Shown here: in pieces, positions 9,874 through 20,846 of the stretch | Layout of the letters: every line of letters starts with the position of its first letter | Position numbering within the stretch: the first letter of the stretch is position 1 | Source: Branchipolynoe longqiensis | Taxonomy: Eukaryota; Annelida; Polychaeta; Phyllodocida; Polynoidae | Assembly (NCBI GenBank): GCA_030323885.1 | Contig: CM059196.1 | Coordinates: 35,132,481 to 35,196,480, forward strand | Direction: 5' to 3' | Length of the DNA stretch: 64,000 bases | Translations under genes and position numbers: made by a program | The notes under the pieces: generated by a model | Told to the model about the DNA's origin: nothing | The model's database searches: none | Seen by the model: the letters and a program-made list of their open reading frames with translations, nothing else

Positions 9874-10283
9874 TTTTACCTTGGTACTACGCCTCTGGCT
9901 ACTCGTAGTCCAGGGAGAAGGAAGCACATCTGGGTCCAGCAATTCGCATACTCTACTCACAATGGGAGGATGTTTGTTGAGTAGCTCCAGCAGTTTTTCT
10001 ATATAACTACTAAACCAACCAGGTTAGTATCGTTTTTGAATGGATACATTGGTTTAGTTCATGTTAGCATTCACATGGACAAACGATTGGAAAGCATCAG
10101 GTAGTGCATTGGTTTATTAGGTCGGTGTATGAGAGAAATCCACCCAAGCCCAAATGGATGTGTCAGTAGTATTTAAGCTTTTCAAGTCATGGCCTTGTAA
10201 TAAACATTTATCAATGAAGGAACTAGGATTGCAGTGCTGTTACTGCTAGTAACAGGACAAAGAGGCCAAACAATTGTGGCATA
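9874..10283 (+). mobile_element. left end of a second DIRS element, deleted
   Basis: Bases 9874-9918 are the exact reverse complement of 39041-39085, the left half of the ICR of the DIRS remnant at 38740-39402. The inner terminal repeat (AAGGAAGCACATC, GTCCAGCAATT) also mirrors the right repeat at about 39290-39325. About 160 bp later the sequence jumps to recombinase coding sequence, so ORF1, RT and RNase H are gone. A microsatellite cuts it off at 10283. Confidence 0.85.
10080..10283 (+). pseudogene. tyrosine recombinase fragment (middle part)
   Basis: With small frameshifts the sequence reads IGKHQVVHWFIRSVYERNPP, then DVSVVFKLFKSWP, then [14 protein letters not shown]. This matches residues about 142-213 of the intact DIRS recombinase at 2323-3432, including the first catalytic Arg. 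It lacks the C-terminal catalytic His, Arg and Tyr, which would lie beyond the microsatellite. Confidence 0.85.
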
Positions 10284-10730
10284 CATACATATATAATATA
10301 TACATACATATATACATACATATATACATATATACATACATATATACATATATAATACATATATACATACATATATACATACATATATATATATACATAT
10401 ATACATATATACATACGTATATACACATATACAAACATATATACATATATACGTACATACATACATACATACATACATACATACATGCATGCATGCGTGC
10501 GTGCGTGCGTGCATGCATGCGTGCGTGCGTACATACGTACGTACATACACATACACATACACACACACATACACACATACACACATACACACATACACAC
10601 ATACACACATACACACATACACACATACACACACATACACATACACATACACACACATACACACACACATACACACATACACACATACACACATACACAC
10701 ATACACACATACACATATACATACAGTGCG
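10284..10730. repeat. compound microsatellite
   Basis: TATACATA repeats (10284-10450), then CATA, (GCAT/GTGC)n and (ACACATAC)n to 10730. Long open frames across it on both strands are products of the repeat period and not genes. It abuts the broken end of the DIRS remnant. Confidence 0.95.
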
Positions 10731-11187
10731 AGTAGTACATGGAATGATGAATGTTGCGCTGGCTTCAAGGATAATTACGAGGTTACACAATAACCACATG
10801 AGCCTGGCCTACGTGCCGGGCTGCCAACCTTGCCGGTCGCACCCATTGACTCCTTCCCTCTGTGAGTTGATGGCCGCCTGCTGTGTCAGGACAACAGTCA
10901 GTGCTGGGTTAACTCGTCCCTCTTGTGCTCCGGGGCTTAAAACACAAGGTGCGGTTAGGGTTAATCTGCTGCTTCTACTTCGCCTGACCCCCTTTGCCCT
11001 GCCTTCCCTTCCCCCTGCCATCCGGCCCATATATTATACCAGCTGTTAGCGAGTGTCCGCCCCTTTATCGCTCTCTGCCACTTGTTCCCCATACACGGGG
11101 TGCCTGAACCCCCCCCCCCCCCACGCGCCCTCCCACCCACCTACTCTCCACCGTCCTCCTGTCCTTCTCCTCCGCCATCTTAGCCTG
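10731..11187. other. no recognisable feature
   Basis: The sequence is non-repetitive apart from a 15-base C run at about 11109-11122. Frames here are short and overlap on both strands, with no recognisable protein. Confidence 0.5.
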
Positions 11188-11580
11188 CCCCAGTGGCAGA
11201 GTCGGTAGAGCGCAGGCCTCCCGTGCAGGAGATCGGTAGTTTTATTCCCAGTCGAGTAAAACCAATGACGTACAGAATGCATACTTGTCATTTCCTAGCC
11301 AGGCGCTCGGCATTATTAGGATAGGGCAAGGACTGGTTGGCTCAGTGTCAGGATAATGTGACAGAGTGCGATATTGGGCCATTGTACTGGCAGCCTGAAT
11401 TCCCAGTGGGAAACACTATCAAAGCACTGTCCTGATATGACCTTAGATATTGCTAGGAAGACTCCCACAACCAACCAACACTATAAAAGTTGCCACTAGT
11501 GTGCACTGTCACAAGTCGGTACCCGTCCGGATATGAAATCAGATGTTGCTAGGACGTAAAACAACAACAAACAAACAAAT
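11188..11580 (+). mobile_element. SINE-A (head type 1) with partial tail duplication
   Basis: A tRNA-like head (GGCAGAGTCGGTAGAGCGCA, later ATTCCCAGTCGAG) is followed by the family core (TTATTAGGATAGGGCAAGGA, CAGTGTCAGGATAATGTGAC). The tail block (TGATATGACCTTAGAT) ends near 11490. It is followed by a second partial tail from about 11494 (ACTATAAAAGTTGCCACTAG to AAACAACAAC), probably a 5'-truncated second insertion or a tail duplication. Confidence 0.85.
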
Positions 11581-11711
11581 CTTTACCGACTGCCTCTGCC
11601 CATTTCGATCCTCGTCCTCCCCGCTATAACAGAATTCCTTTTCACTGTTATATTCTTCCTCCTAATTCCTTCACTTTTCAAAATCTTCCCTTTCTTGAAT
11701 ATCAAAAAAAC

Positions 11712-12008
11712 GAACGAGGTGGCCCAATTGGGAAAGCGCAGGCTTCCCGTGTGGACGGTCGAGAGTTCAAATCCAATGACTTGCAAACCAATGACTTACA
11801 AAATTGATACTTGTCACTTCGTAGCCTGGTGCTTGGCATTATTAGGATAGGTCAAGGACTAGTTGGCTCAGTGTCAAGATCATCTGATATGAGGTCATGA
11901 TGCTGGTGGTCTGGTCTCCCAGTGGGGCAACACGATAAAGTCGCCACGAGTATGCACTGTCAGAAGTCCTGATATGACATTAGATGTTGTCAGGACGTAA
12001 AACTACCC
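11712..12008 (+). mobile_element. SINE-A (head type 1)
   Basis: It has a tRNA-like head (GAGGTGGCCCAATTGGGAAA), the usual core and a tail ending AGGACGTAAAAC. A short internal deletion removes part of the GTGACTGAGTGGG block. Confidence 0.85.
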
Positions 12009-12049
12009 AATCCCCTCCCTTGACCCTCCTCCCCAAGCGCCAGTCCCAG

Positions 12050-12300
12050 ACTCATTGTTTCGCGCCGGGCGCAGTTAGGGCGGGCCGCGCTGCATTGTGG
12101 GCGGGGGACGGCGCGGGTTGACTGATGGGCGGGGCGGCGCGGTGCATTGTGGGGCGGTGGTAAACGTTATGAGAAACACTCGGCTCATTAGTCGGGCATT
12201 GGGCGGTGAAACGGGCCTGATGACAGCCGACGCTAACTGTTTGTCGCCCCTGCCCTCGGGGCTCCGTGGTACTAACAATTCAACCCGAGGTAAATGTGAT
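12050..12300. other. GC-rich block
   Basis: This 250 bp block is rich in CpG and in GGGCGGG. It contains two copies of GCATTGTGGG about 50 bp apart. No gene is visible beside it, so I do not call it a promoter. Confidence 0.4.
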
Positions 12301-12429
12301 CACAAGCACATTCCCAGCTTTTGATGGTTGCTTTTATTATTCGTAATAGAAATATGTGAATTACACTGCCTCTCTTACCATTATATATACTATTTTCTAC
12401 ATTTACTATGCACACAGTAGGAAATGGGT

Positions 12430-12598
12430 AGATATAATAATTATAACAATAATAATAATTAAATTCCCTTCTGTTTCTTTATACTCGCACAATTCTCATA
12501 CATCACACATACTATATGTGATATGTAGGCATTATGCGAGTGTAAATGCGCGGAAGGGAATTATTATTATTATAATTATTATAATATTATATCATTAG
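12430..12598. repeat. palindromic AT-rich element
   Basis: The two arms, 12430-12495 and 12533-12598, mirror each other: ATAATTAAATTCCCTTC ... ACTCGCA on the left and TGCGAGT ... GAAGGGAATTATTATT on the right. It could be a small MITE or a hairpin-forming AT repeat. Confidence 0.65.
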
Positions 12599-12774
12599 CC
12601 AATTGGCACTCGAATGTATTTGCTCCGTTCCTCATACGGGGACTGGTGGTGCCACCACCGATCTCAACCCTAACTACCAACTACTGTCATTCGCGCACTG
12701 GAACATGTCTGTGTACTCTATATGTATTATATGTGCTATATGTTCTATTTATGGTTCATGTATGGAACTCCCAA

Positions 12775-12930
12775 CATCTCCCGACCAGCCACTGCAGGGA
12801 CAAATAGTTTTGCGCCTGTCTGGACATGTTCTTGCCGGTGTGAAACCTCTATTTGTTCCCCGAGAAAGTGCCGCTGGTAACTTGCAAAAGCCAGCAGCAA
12901 TTCAACACTTTTGCAGGCAGCTTTCATGAA
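12775..12930 (+). repeat. 5' module of the LINE chimera
   Basis: Shared block starting CATCTCCCGACCAGCCACTG and ending GGCAGCTTTCATGA. Both its boundaries are the same in the two copies, while the flanking sequence differs on each side. One frame is open through it (PLQGQIVLRLSGHVLAGVKP), ending at the final TGA. I do not recognise the peptide. It may be the 3' end of another RNA joined by template switching, or the true 5' end of the LINE. Confidence 0.7.
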
Positions 12931-13862
12931 ATGTCACCAATGGGGTCAAGCAAGGTTGTGTACTGGCCCCCACACTCTTCTCCATCTTCCTATCAGCAAT
13001 GCTCGACGAGGCTTTCTGAGACATGGGAGATGGCATCTATATACAGTCCAGACAGAGCACTGATCTATTCAATGTCGCACACTTCAGAGCAAAGACCAAG
13101 ACTACTTGGATACTGGTGAGAGAGTTGCTATTCGCAGATGACAGTGCACTGGTTGGCCACTCTGCTGAAGAGATCCAGAAAATAGTGGACGCTTTCTCCG
13201 ATGCATCAAAGAAGTTTGCCCTGAAGATTAACATCAAGAAGACGGAGATGCTGTACCAACCCGACTCCACAACAACCCGAGAGGAGGATATCACAGTTGA
13301 CGGAAATAAGCTGAACTCTGTTCCGGAATTCACCTACCTCAGAAGCACTATATCAAGTGATGGACGCATCGATGCTGAAATACAGACGAGGATGGCCAAG
13401 GCTAGCGCATCTTTCAGCCGACTACGCCAGAGACTCTGGAACAACCACCAAGTGTCCATGCGGGTCAAAGGCAAGATCTACCGTGCAATCGTGCTATCCA
13501 TCCTACTATATGGAGCCGAGGTCTGGACAGTGTACAGATGACAGGTGAAAAAGCTGCATGCCTTCATGATGCGACATCTGCGTTCAATCATGAGGCTAAC
13601 CTGGAAGGACAAAGTGACAAATAAGGAAATACTCGAATGGACGGGGCTGCCCTCTATGGAAGATCTTCTGATCAAAAAGAATCTCCGGTGGACTGGACAT
13701 CTCATGAGGATTTCATTAGACAGGCTACCAAAGCAAATCCTCTACTCTCAACTGTCTTCTGGATACAGAAAGAGAGGGCACCCTCATCCCCGGTTCAAGG
13801 ATACCATCAAGAGAAACCTGAAGCTGAGAGACATTAAGACCGACTCATGGACATCACTCTAA
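12930..13862 (+). pseudogene. LINE reverse transcriptase C-terminal half
   Basis: One frame reads NGVKQGCVLAPTLFSIFL, LLFADDSALVGHSAEEIQ (catalytic ADD at about 13134), LKINIKKTE, and after the thumb LSILLYGAEVW and KNLRWTGHLMR. It is a non-LTR retrotransposon RT, and it lacks the endonuclease and the first half of RT. Two in-frame TGAs (13017-13019, 13539-13541) stand where related proteins have Arg, as expected for CGA to TGA decay by CpG mutation. I cannot assign the clade firmly. Confidence 0.88.
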
Positions 13863-13931
13863 CAGCAGAGAGCTAAATGGAGAGCGGCAGTCAAGTAATG
13901 ATAGCAGTCTTTGTCGCATCACGACCGACAG

Positions 13932-13962
<31 letters not shown>

Positions 13963-13998
13963 TTCTATTTATACCACGCATACTATATATACTGCATA

Positions 13999-14237
13999 GA
14001 AGAGTTCAGGTGCAAAACCCTGTAAATGCCAATCCAAAATTTGAATCAAAATAGCAGATATTTACGGGAACAATCTTTTATTTCTCACTAATTCTACTTT
14101 TCTTGTGATTACATGATTATGGAGCAATGAACAAACAAGTAGGAATGTAAAAAAAACTAACTCTTTGAAGGCTTGATTCTAATGTTTATCTCACTTTTTG
14201 GATTGGCGCTTACAGGGTTTTCCACCTGAACTCTTCA
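13999..14237. mobile_element. MITE family 1, copy 2
   Basis: 239 bp with near-perfect inverted ends (GAAGAGTTCAGGTG ... CACCTGAACTCTTC) continuing inward through ACCCTGTAA and GCCAATCCA. The body matches 39-275. Confidence 0.85.
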
Positions 14238-14916
14238 TACACCCTACATATACTATGTGTATACTATATATACTATGTATACTATGTATACTATACACAG
14301 ACCCCGGACAGCATTACCGTACCAACTGACCGCTGATCCGCTGTAATATATAGTATATCCTATGACATTAGCCAAAACAAAAGTTATATCCAAAAATGTG
14401 TGAATGTATTGTGATCTTGTTTGTTCAATAATGCTTCCTATTGCCTGCAACCACCCAAACTTCAATCAGGCGGCACTCAGCCCCATCTGGGCTGGATTGT
14501 AGGGCATCACGACTCAGGTTACATAAGTGACCTTGATACTCTACAATTCTATGTATTAGCTTTCTTTTGCCATCAATAACAAATAAATAAAAATATAAAT
14601 CAAATGCTCGGCTTGGCTGGTGTCAGTCAGCCGTGTGTTGAGCTGTCTCCTCTAGGCAAGCTCTCTGTAGCCTCTGAGAAGTTTACTTCCTCCTATTGTC
14701 ACACTTTGGAGAGGTTGCTGACCGTAACAAAGCAACTTTCAGTGCCCAGTTCCTCCTTCACACAACGCCCTATGTACAGTGGTGCCTGTCTTTAGTGTCC
14801 CTTGTGATGGACGACCACCTCCCATATACGAGCAATTCTTCGATGAACGAACAGCAATTTGTGTTATTGGAGAGCAGACATGATTTTAGGAGAAGTGCTT
14901 TGCTTTTCAGTTTAGG
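14238..14916. other. no recognisable feature
   Basis: It has a short ACTATGTATACT repeat at 14250-14295 and otherwise unique sequence. No protein similarity is recognisable in any frame. Confidence 0.5.
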
Positions 14917-15187
14917 TTTATGTCCTAACAATACTTAAGGTCATATGGATTCAGTGATAGCCGTGACCGCTGGCACCATGACCTGAAATCCCACTCAGTC
15001 ACTTTATCCTGATACTGAGGAAACCAGCCCTTGCCGTATCATTGTAGTAATGTCGAATTCTAGGCTAGGTAGTGACATAGGAATGATGAATGTGTGAAAC
15101 ATAGAGCCTAAAACAGGATTCGAACCCACCTTTCTTGTCATTCCGGGGGATAGGGTGCTAAGCATTACATTACCCCGGGTCCATGAC
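14917..15187 (-). mobile_element. SINE-A core with a third tRNA head (type 3)
   Basis: On the minus strand it starts with a tRNA-like head (GTAATGTAATGCTTAGCACC, then CCCCGGAATGACAAGAAAGG and GGTTCGAATCC). It continues into the usual SINE-A core (CAAGGGCTGGTTTCCTCAG, GTGACTGAGTGGGATTTCAG) and tail. This head is unlike types 1 and 2 and is clearly related to the tRNA-like block in the LTR of the TRIM-like element at 55059-55561. Confidence 0.8.
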
Positions 15188-15258
15188 GCACTCACGCTAT
15201 CCACCTTTACCTGTCTATGGTAGGTTCATTCCCTTAGAGATCAATGCAGATTCATACA

Positions 15259-15374
15259 ACAGTGACAAGTATCAATTAACAATTCCAATATTTGACTGTG
15301 CAGGGCTTCGAACCCAGGACTTCCCGCTCACCTAATCCGGCCAGCGATCTTATGAATTCGGCCATCTTGTCAGG
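15259..15374 (-). mobile_element. SINE-A head fragment
   Basis: On the minus strand, GACAAGATGGCCGAATTCA is followed by GGGTTCGAAGCCC and TTGATACTTGTCACT. The core and tail are absent. From 15375 to 15931 nothing recognisable is seen. Confidence 0.7.
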
Positions 15375-15931
15375 TTATTGAGAGGCCAGCTGCTATATCA
15401 GGACAATATTGGTTTGAGTGCAGAGTTGTCATTTAGCTCACCCATTAATAAAACCCCATGAACGCTTAAGTCTATGTTCTAAGCGTGTTGGTGTGCTTGC
15501 CAAAATCAGTTTGGCATGTTTCCACTCCAAATATCTCAAAAGATAGTGATTTAAAAGAAGCATTACTTCAATCTGAAGTAATATAGCTTCTACCAATCGA
15601 TCTAATATAATTTTCTCAGAAAATGTCAGAAACTGAAAACCAACTTTAAGTTTAACACTGTCGGAATTCACATATTGCCTATGATAAGCTTAATCCGATA
15701 CGATAATACGATAATCTTGAAAGATATGCTCAGTTTGCGTTATTTTGTTTAAAGAGACAACATTAATATGGCACCAACACCCTTAACCCCATGTAGCTTA
15801 CTCACATTACTCAGACTTCAGATACATTTATGGTATTCTATGGTAAAACGGCAATCTCTAAGCTTTGAAAGTTATGGTCAGTTGGGCATTGTTTTTTAGG
15901 AGATGAAATACATCTGGCATCAACAACCTTC

Positions 15932-16249
15932 AGTGTCCGTCTCCCATTTTGGTAGATCACGGGATTAGAACCCATAGGTTCGAACCCTGGTTGAGTCAAC
16001 CCAGTGAATTAAGAATTGATGCGTGTCACTTCCTACCCAGGCGCTCGGTATTATTAGGAAAGGAAAGTATTGGTTGGCTCAGTGTGAGGATAATGTGACT
16101 GAGTGGAATATCATGTACGGGTGCTGCTGGCCTGGTCTTCCAGTGGGGCAGCACTGTATGTCACCATGAGTGCGCACTGTCACAAGTCAGTACCCATCCT
16201 GATATGACCTTAGATGTTGCCAGGACGTAAAACTCAAACAACCAAGCAA
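15932..16249 (+). mobile_element. SINE-A (head type 2), first bases missing
   Basis: It begins within the head (GTGTCCGTCTCCCATTTTGG), with the B-box-like GGTTCGAACCC, then core and tail (CCAGGACGTAAAACTCAAAC). Confidence 0.85.
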
Positions 16250-16544
16250 TCTATTCCCGGTGTTTATATTTAGTGTGGCGAGAGAATGCAGGTGGTTGGG
16301 TGGCGGTGGAGGTGGAGGTGGATGTGGGTGTGTAGATATATCTGAAGGGTGGGGCTGAGCAGATCGCATCTACAGGTAATGGGCAGACTTCTCATTTTAC
16401 TGGTGTGGGGATTGCTCCTCAGTCCTTTGCTACCCTTTCATCCTCAGCCTACCCCGTCTCCACAGGGCGCATTCTGCTAAATAATGTCATTACCAAATTA
16501 TAGCTATTTACCGGAGCTCTGCTTCAGAGCTCTGAGCAACTCGG

Positions 16545-16747
16545 CAACAAATAACCACCAAAAAACACAACCACACAACAAACCACCACAAACACAAACA
16601 CAAAAAAAAACACCAACCCACCAAACAAAACAACAAAAACAAAAAACAACAAACCACCAACAAAAAACCAACCAAACACACAAAAAACACCAAACAAAAA
16701 ACACAAACCCCACACACACCACAAACAACAAACCACACCCAACAAAC
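16545..16747. repeat. A/C-only tract
   Basis: About 200 bases contain almost only A and C on the plus strand (CAAACCACCA-type repeats). Open frames across it are composition artefacts. Confidence 0.9.
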
Positions 16748-16885
16748 GGGGCCGTATTCATGATGCGGTGTTAGCGAGCCAAAACTGGTTTTGGCCGGGA
16801 TTTCTGGGTTAGCGGCGAAAACTCAGTACGCAAGGAGTGCAAACACACCGAGTGTAAGCTAACACCGCATCGTGAATATGGGCCC
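16748..16885. mobile_element. MITE with GGGGCCGTATTCATGA ends
   Basis: 138 bp. The left end runs GGGGCCGTATTCATGATGCG then GTGTTAGC, and the right end mirrors it (GCTAACACCGCATCGTGAAT, ATGGGCCC). Ends of this kind are common in small hAT-like elements of animals. No clear target duplication is seen. Confidence 0.75.
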
Positions 16886-17454
16886 TGTACTGTGGCCGCA
16901 GCAGTAGTTCTGTAGTGATATTATTATATCCACCAGGTCTATGTGATAACATTTCACTGGTATTTATTTTTTAATATTTTGTTCAAACTTTTTTAATATT
17001 TGTTTAAAATATTTGTTTTTAATATTTGCTTAAAATAGTTGTTAGTAATATTTGTTAAAACATTAGTTCAAAACGTGTTTTTTAAAAGAAAATGTCCACA
17101 AACTTATTATATATTCAATCCAACAAAAACATCATATGGAACACATGTTGATGTTCTAAGTTATGCAATTTCATAAAAATCATATACATACAGAAATAGT
17201 TAGGATGCTGTGAATATTGATGGAAAAAAAACCACCATTCCACGATGTTTCTTCATGGCGCTGTCGGTACCTACCACAGTACTAGTACTAGTAGTAGTGG
17301 CATTCCGGGTACTGATTGCGGTCGGCACCTTCCAATGGCCAGATGAGAACCATTGAATTTGGCGATATCTGCGTTACACAATCATGTACATGTGATCAGT
17401 AAGATACAACTATATATGTGAGCTTGTGTGCAGGGTGTGCAGTGTGAGATTGGA
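16886..17454. other. AT-rich stretch without gene
   Basis: TTTAATATTTG/AATATTTGTT repeats occur at 16970-17070. The rest is unique, with no recognisable feature. Confidence 0.5.
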
Positions 17455-17765
17455 GGCTGGGGTTTTTGGGGGGGGGGGGGGCGGAGCAGGGAGGGCTCGG
17501 TGGGGCCGGGGCTTGGCGGGGTCGCGGGCGGGAGATGGAGTCTTGGCGGGCGGGGCAGGGTCTGGGTTGGGGTGGGGAAGGGACGCGGGGTGGGGGGATG
17601 AGGGGGCGGGGGTAAGTCGGGGATGGAGGGAAGGGGCTCGGCTGGTTGACCGGGACGGGGAAGGCAGGGAACCGGCCGGGGGGGGGGGGGGCTGGTGCGG
17701 GGAGGCGGGGGGGGGGGAGCGCAGCGGGAGGCGGTTGGGGGGGGGGGGGGGGGTAGCCTGGGCCG
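17455..17765. repeat. G-rich block with long G runs
   Basis: The plus strand has several runs of 9-15 G and many GGGG groups in 310 bp, so it has high G-quadruplex potential. Gly/Arg and Pro/Arg frames on the two strands come from this composition. Confidence 0.85.
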
Positions 17766-18561
17766 ATCGGCGCGCATGCAGTATTCAGCGTGTGCAGGTT
17801 TAATTCCTATTACCGGCGCGCGGCCCGTGGGTAAGTAGGTACTATCCATGTTTTATGGAGATTAGTTCACGCCCACCCCTAGTCACCTCCAGGTGGGTAG
17901 TCTACTATAACAGAACAACCACCCACCCCCCTCTCCATTGTCCTATCCCCCCCTCACACTCACCCCTACTACCACACACACACACACATCTCCGAACTCA
18001 CCTCCTTCCATGATGCTACAAATATAGCAACGATGTTGTTAAGTTATTGTCTGCGCGTTGGTCAGAGTGCCCGGTACGCTGCACCACTGCACCACACACC
18101 CAAGCTGCATTCAGCATATCGGACTTTGTTTGTGCTGCGCATGCGTGTGGTTTGGTTTTTAGGCGCATATCTGGTTTGAACTAGGCCTAGTCCTCAGGTT
18201 ATTGACTCGCAATCAGTGGTGCGGAACCGGAAGACAGGTAGACAGCTGGTAGAGTCAACTGGTGGTGGTATTCAGACAGCTTGTTTTGTACGTTACCGAT
18301 AGCATTTAGTACATAACCGATAACAATGTACAGGTTCGGCGAATGTTTCACAATTGTAAGTGGTTGTGTTCTTATAGTGAACATGCTGGATTATATCATA
18401 TACACACTCACACTGTATGAGTATATTGTGTGTATATATATATGTAAATAGGAATAAATATGTATCTATGTATATAGGTATCTGAGGTATAACATATTTA
18501 TTCAAATATTATTCATGTATGTAATTCTCCTGTCTTATTATTGTACTGCTAACTACTCATT
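17766..18561. other. no recognisable feature
   Basis: Mostly unique sequence with a short (AC)n at 17970-17990 and a TA-rich patch near 18430-18480. No gene or mobile element is recognisable. Confidence 0.45.
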
Positions 18562-18863
18562 ATCATCATCATCATCATGCTGTCAGCCATGATGCGACAA
18601 AGACTGCTTTCATAACTTGACTCCCGCTCTCCATTTAGCTCTCTGCTGTGAGAGTGATTCCCATGAGTCGGTCTTAATGCCTCTCAGCTTCAGGTTTCTC
18701 GTGATGGTTCATGAAAGCTGCCTGCAAAAGTGTTGAAGTGCTACTGGCTTTTGAAAGTTACCAGCGGCACTCTCTCGGGGAGCAAATAGAGGTTTCACAC
18801 CGGCAAGAACATGTCCAGACAGGCGCAAAACTATTTGTCCCTGCAGTGGCTGGTCGGGAGATG
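18562..18863 (-). mobile_element. second chimeric LINE copy, mostly 5' module plus 3' tail
   Basis: On the minus strand the 155 bp module (18863-18709) is followed at once by the last 145 bp of the LINE (GAGAAACCTGAAGCTGAGA to the CATGATGATGATGA tail). The module boundaries equal those at 12775-12930, but the fusion point in the LINE lies about 860 bp further 3'. No coding sequence for RT remains. Confidence 0.8.
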
Positions 18864-20379
18864 CTATCTACTATTGCTCCTGTAACCTTCCTTTTGATAT
18901 GTTCCTTTCTAACATGGGTTACTGGAGGTTGGGATGCGGCCTGGAGAGCGGGAGGTTTGCTTCCAAGCAGCTCCCCTAATTCCCCTCCTTCCCTCCAGGT
19001 GGCGCCTCTCTCACCTGCTATCTGCCCATTTCGCTAACGATTGAGCTCAATAAAATTCACGGTAGGTCTTAAGGGCCAGCCAGAGTTATGAGCTCGATCC
19101 ATACAAATCTGTATTGTCTCTATTTCTGCTATGGAAGGAATTACTAATAGATACATATATAAATATATATGTATAGATATACATGTATATAAATATATAT
19201 GTATAGATATACATGTATATATATATATATTGGATACGCCTACACAATTGTCGGTGTGTGGCGCCCCGCGGTGGGTGGCTAGTGTGTGAATGTGCGCTCA
19301 GTCCGCGTGGTGGCGCTGACACAGGGAAGCTGTGAATGTGATGGCTGGTGATCGGCGTCAGTAGGGTGTGTGTGTAAGTGCGGTTGGTGCGGCGTGTGTG
19401 TGCGGGTGTAGGGGTGGGGGTTCTGGCGCCGATCCAGGCGCGTTCTCCTTACCCTAAATATTCATCGATTTTTCTTTACCCTCACAGTCTGAACGGCTTC
19501 ACTTTGGTCGTTTTCTAATGTCTGCATGAATGTTATAGTTATTATCTAAGTTACTAATGCCCTCTCTATGAATTGTGCCCATAATAAATAGGGAACACTA
19601 CACTGCTCTGCCCTTTGAGTGTCATATTTATTACCGCTATACTGTTCTAATAATTACAACAACAACAAAAATCGGTGAATTTTTACTAAGCGCGTGCCAT
19701 TATTTCTATTTATCCACATCTTTGGTAAAACACTCTCACACTCGTAGATTGCGCCAGTAAAATGCACCACAATCAACTGTAGCGACCCCCGGCACCCTCA
19801 CCCCTCCCGTGCCTTCTCCCACGCCCGCCCATCCGCTAGTAGCCGCGCCCCGGCCTTCCTCCAGGGCGGGGCGCTGGTCCCACACCCTCTCCCCTTTGGG
19901 CGCTCGGAGGTGGGAAAGTGTCCAGCCAACTTAGCGCCGCCCCTCCTGCCAGCTCACACGCCCCTGCACCTCCTACCGCCAGGCGGGGCCCTTGGGCTGA
20001 GGCTTGTCACCAGAGGGCGTGTTGGGGGGGGGGGGGGGGGGTTGAGGTGGGTGGGAGTAGGTTTATGATGGAGCACAGGGCTTAGATTTGAGGCGATGTG
20101 TTTCCTTGTTGGAGTTGGAGGTGATGGGTGCGTGTTTGATTGGTGGGGGTGGGGAAACATGATATACGTGATGTATAACGCATTATACAAGTATGCATTC
20201 AAGGGGAACATATACTTTGTATATCCTTTCCTCTGTGGCGCATTGGTGGTGTCCCCCCCCCCCCGCCTACACACCCCAGCTGTTGGGCTAATTGGTCGGG
20301 GTAGGTGGGACCCACCTCGCGCCGCACACACTGCAGGAATTGTTAGGGGGGGGGGGGCGGTATGGGATTAGGACTTTAA
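18864..20379. other. no gene; microsatellite and G-run patches
   Basis: It holds a TATA/TGTA microsatellite at 19150-19232, a GC-rich stretch at 19790-19990, a 17-base G run at about 20025-20041 and a C run at 20255. No protein or element family is recognised. Confidence 0.45.
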
Positions 20380-20479
20380 TGGGTGAAGCGGAAATAGATA
20401 TAGATTGAAAAGGTGTTGTGTTAAATCTGGAGAGATGTTAGATCCATCAATGGATATCGTCCTATATGAGGAGATACCA

Positions 20480-20846
20480 GTCGAGATGGCCGAATGAGTT
20501 GAACGCCCGTCTGCTGTTGTGGTAGATCATGGGAGTCGAACCCCCTCGTCCCCACCCCTCGCCCCCGGTTCGAACCCTGGTCGAGTCAAACCTATGACTT
20601 ACAAATTTATATATGTCGCTTCTTAGATAGGCATTCACCATTATTAGGATATGGTAAGGACTGGTTGGCTTATGGTCAGAATAGTGTGATTGAGTGGGAT
20701 ATGTCAGATCAAGGTCCTGGTGGCCTGTTCTCCCAGTGGGGCTGCACTAGAAAGTCACCATGAGTGCGCATTGTCACAAGTCGTATCCGTCCTCATATGA
20801 CCTTATACGTTGCTAGGACGTAAAAACAACTACACACAAACAAACA
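20480..20846 (+). mobile_element. SINE-A (head type 2)
   Basis: Complete head (GAGATGGCCGAATGAGTTGA) with about 25 extra C-rich bases near the B box, then core and tail (GCTAGGACGTAAAAACAAC). It interrupts the degenerate tandem array. Confidence 0.88.

Larger units (their letters stand above)
12775..13963 (+). mobile_element. chimeric LINE copy: 155 bp module fused to a 5'-truncated LINE
   Basis: The first 155 bp (12775-12930) are also found at 18709-18863, fused there to a different point of the same LINE. From 12930 the sequence is reverse transcriptase coding, then a short 3' UTR (GCGGCAGTCAAGTAATGATA) and a (GATGAT)n tail to 13963. The second copy contains the module joined directly to the last 145 bp of the LINE. 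Confidence 0.8.

Noticed and set aside
10182..10799. Long Tyr/Cys/Val-rich frames of 150-205 codons on both strands
   Set aside because: They run through the TATACATA/ACACATAC microsatellite and appear in several frames at once.
12050..12300. CpG-rich block as a host gene promoter
   Set aside because: No exon or recognisable coding sequence follows on either strand, so there is nothing to support promoter function.
17382..17849. Pro-rich 155-codon minus-strand frame and Gly-rich plus-strand frame
   Set aside because: Composition artefact of the G-rich block; no domain and no splice or promoter evidence.
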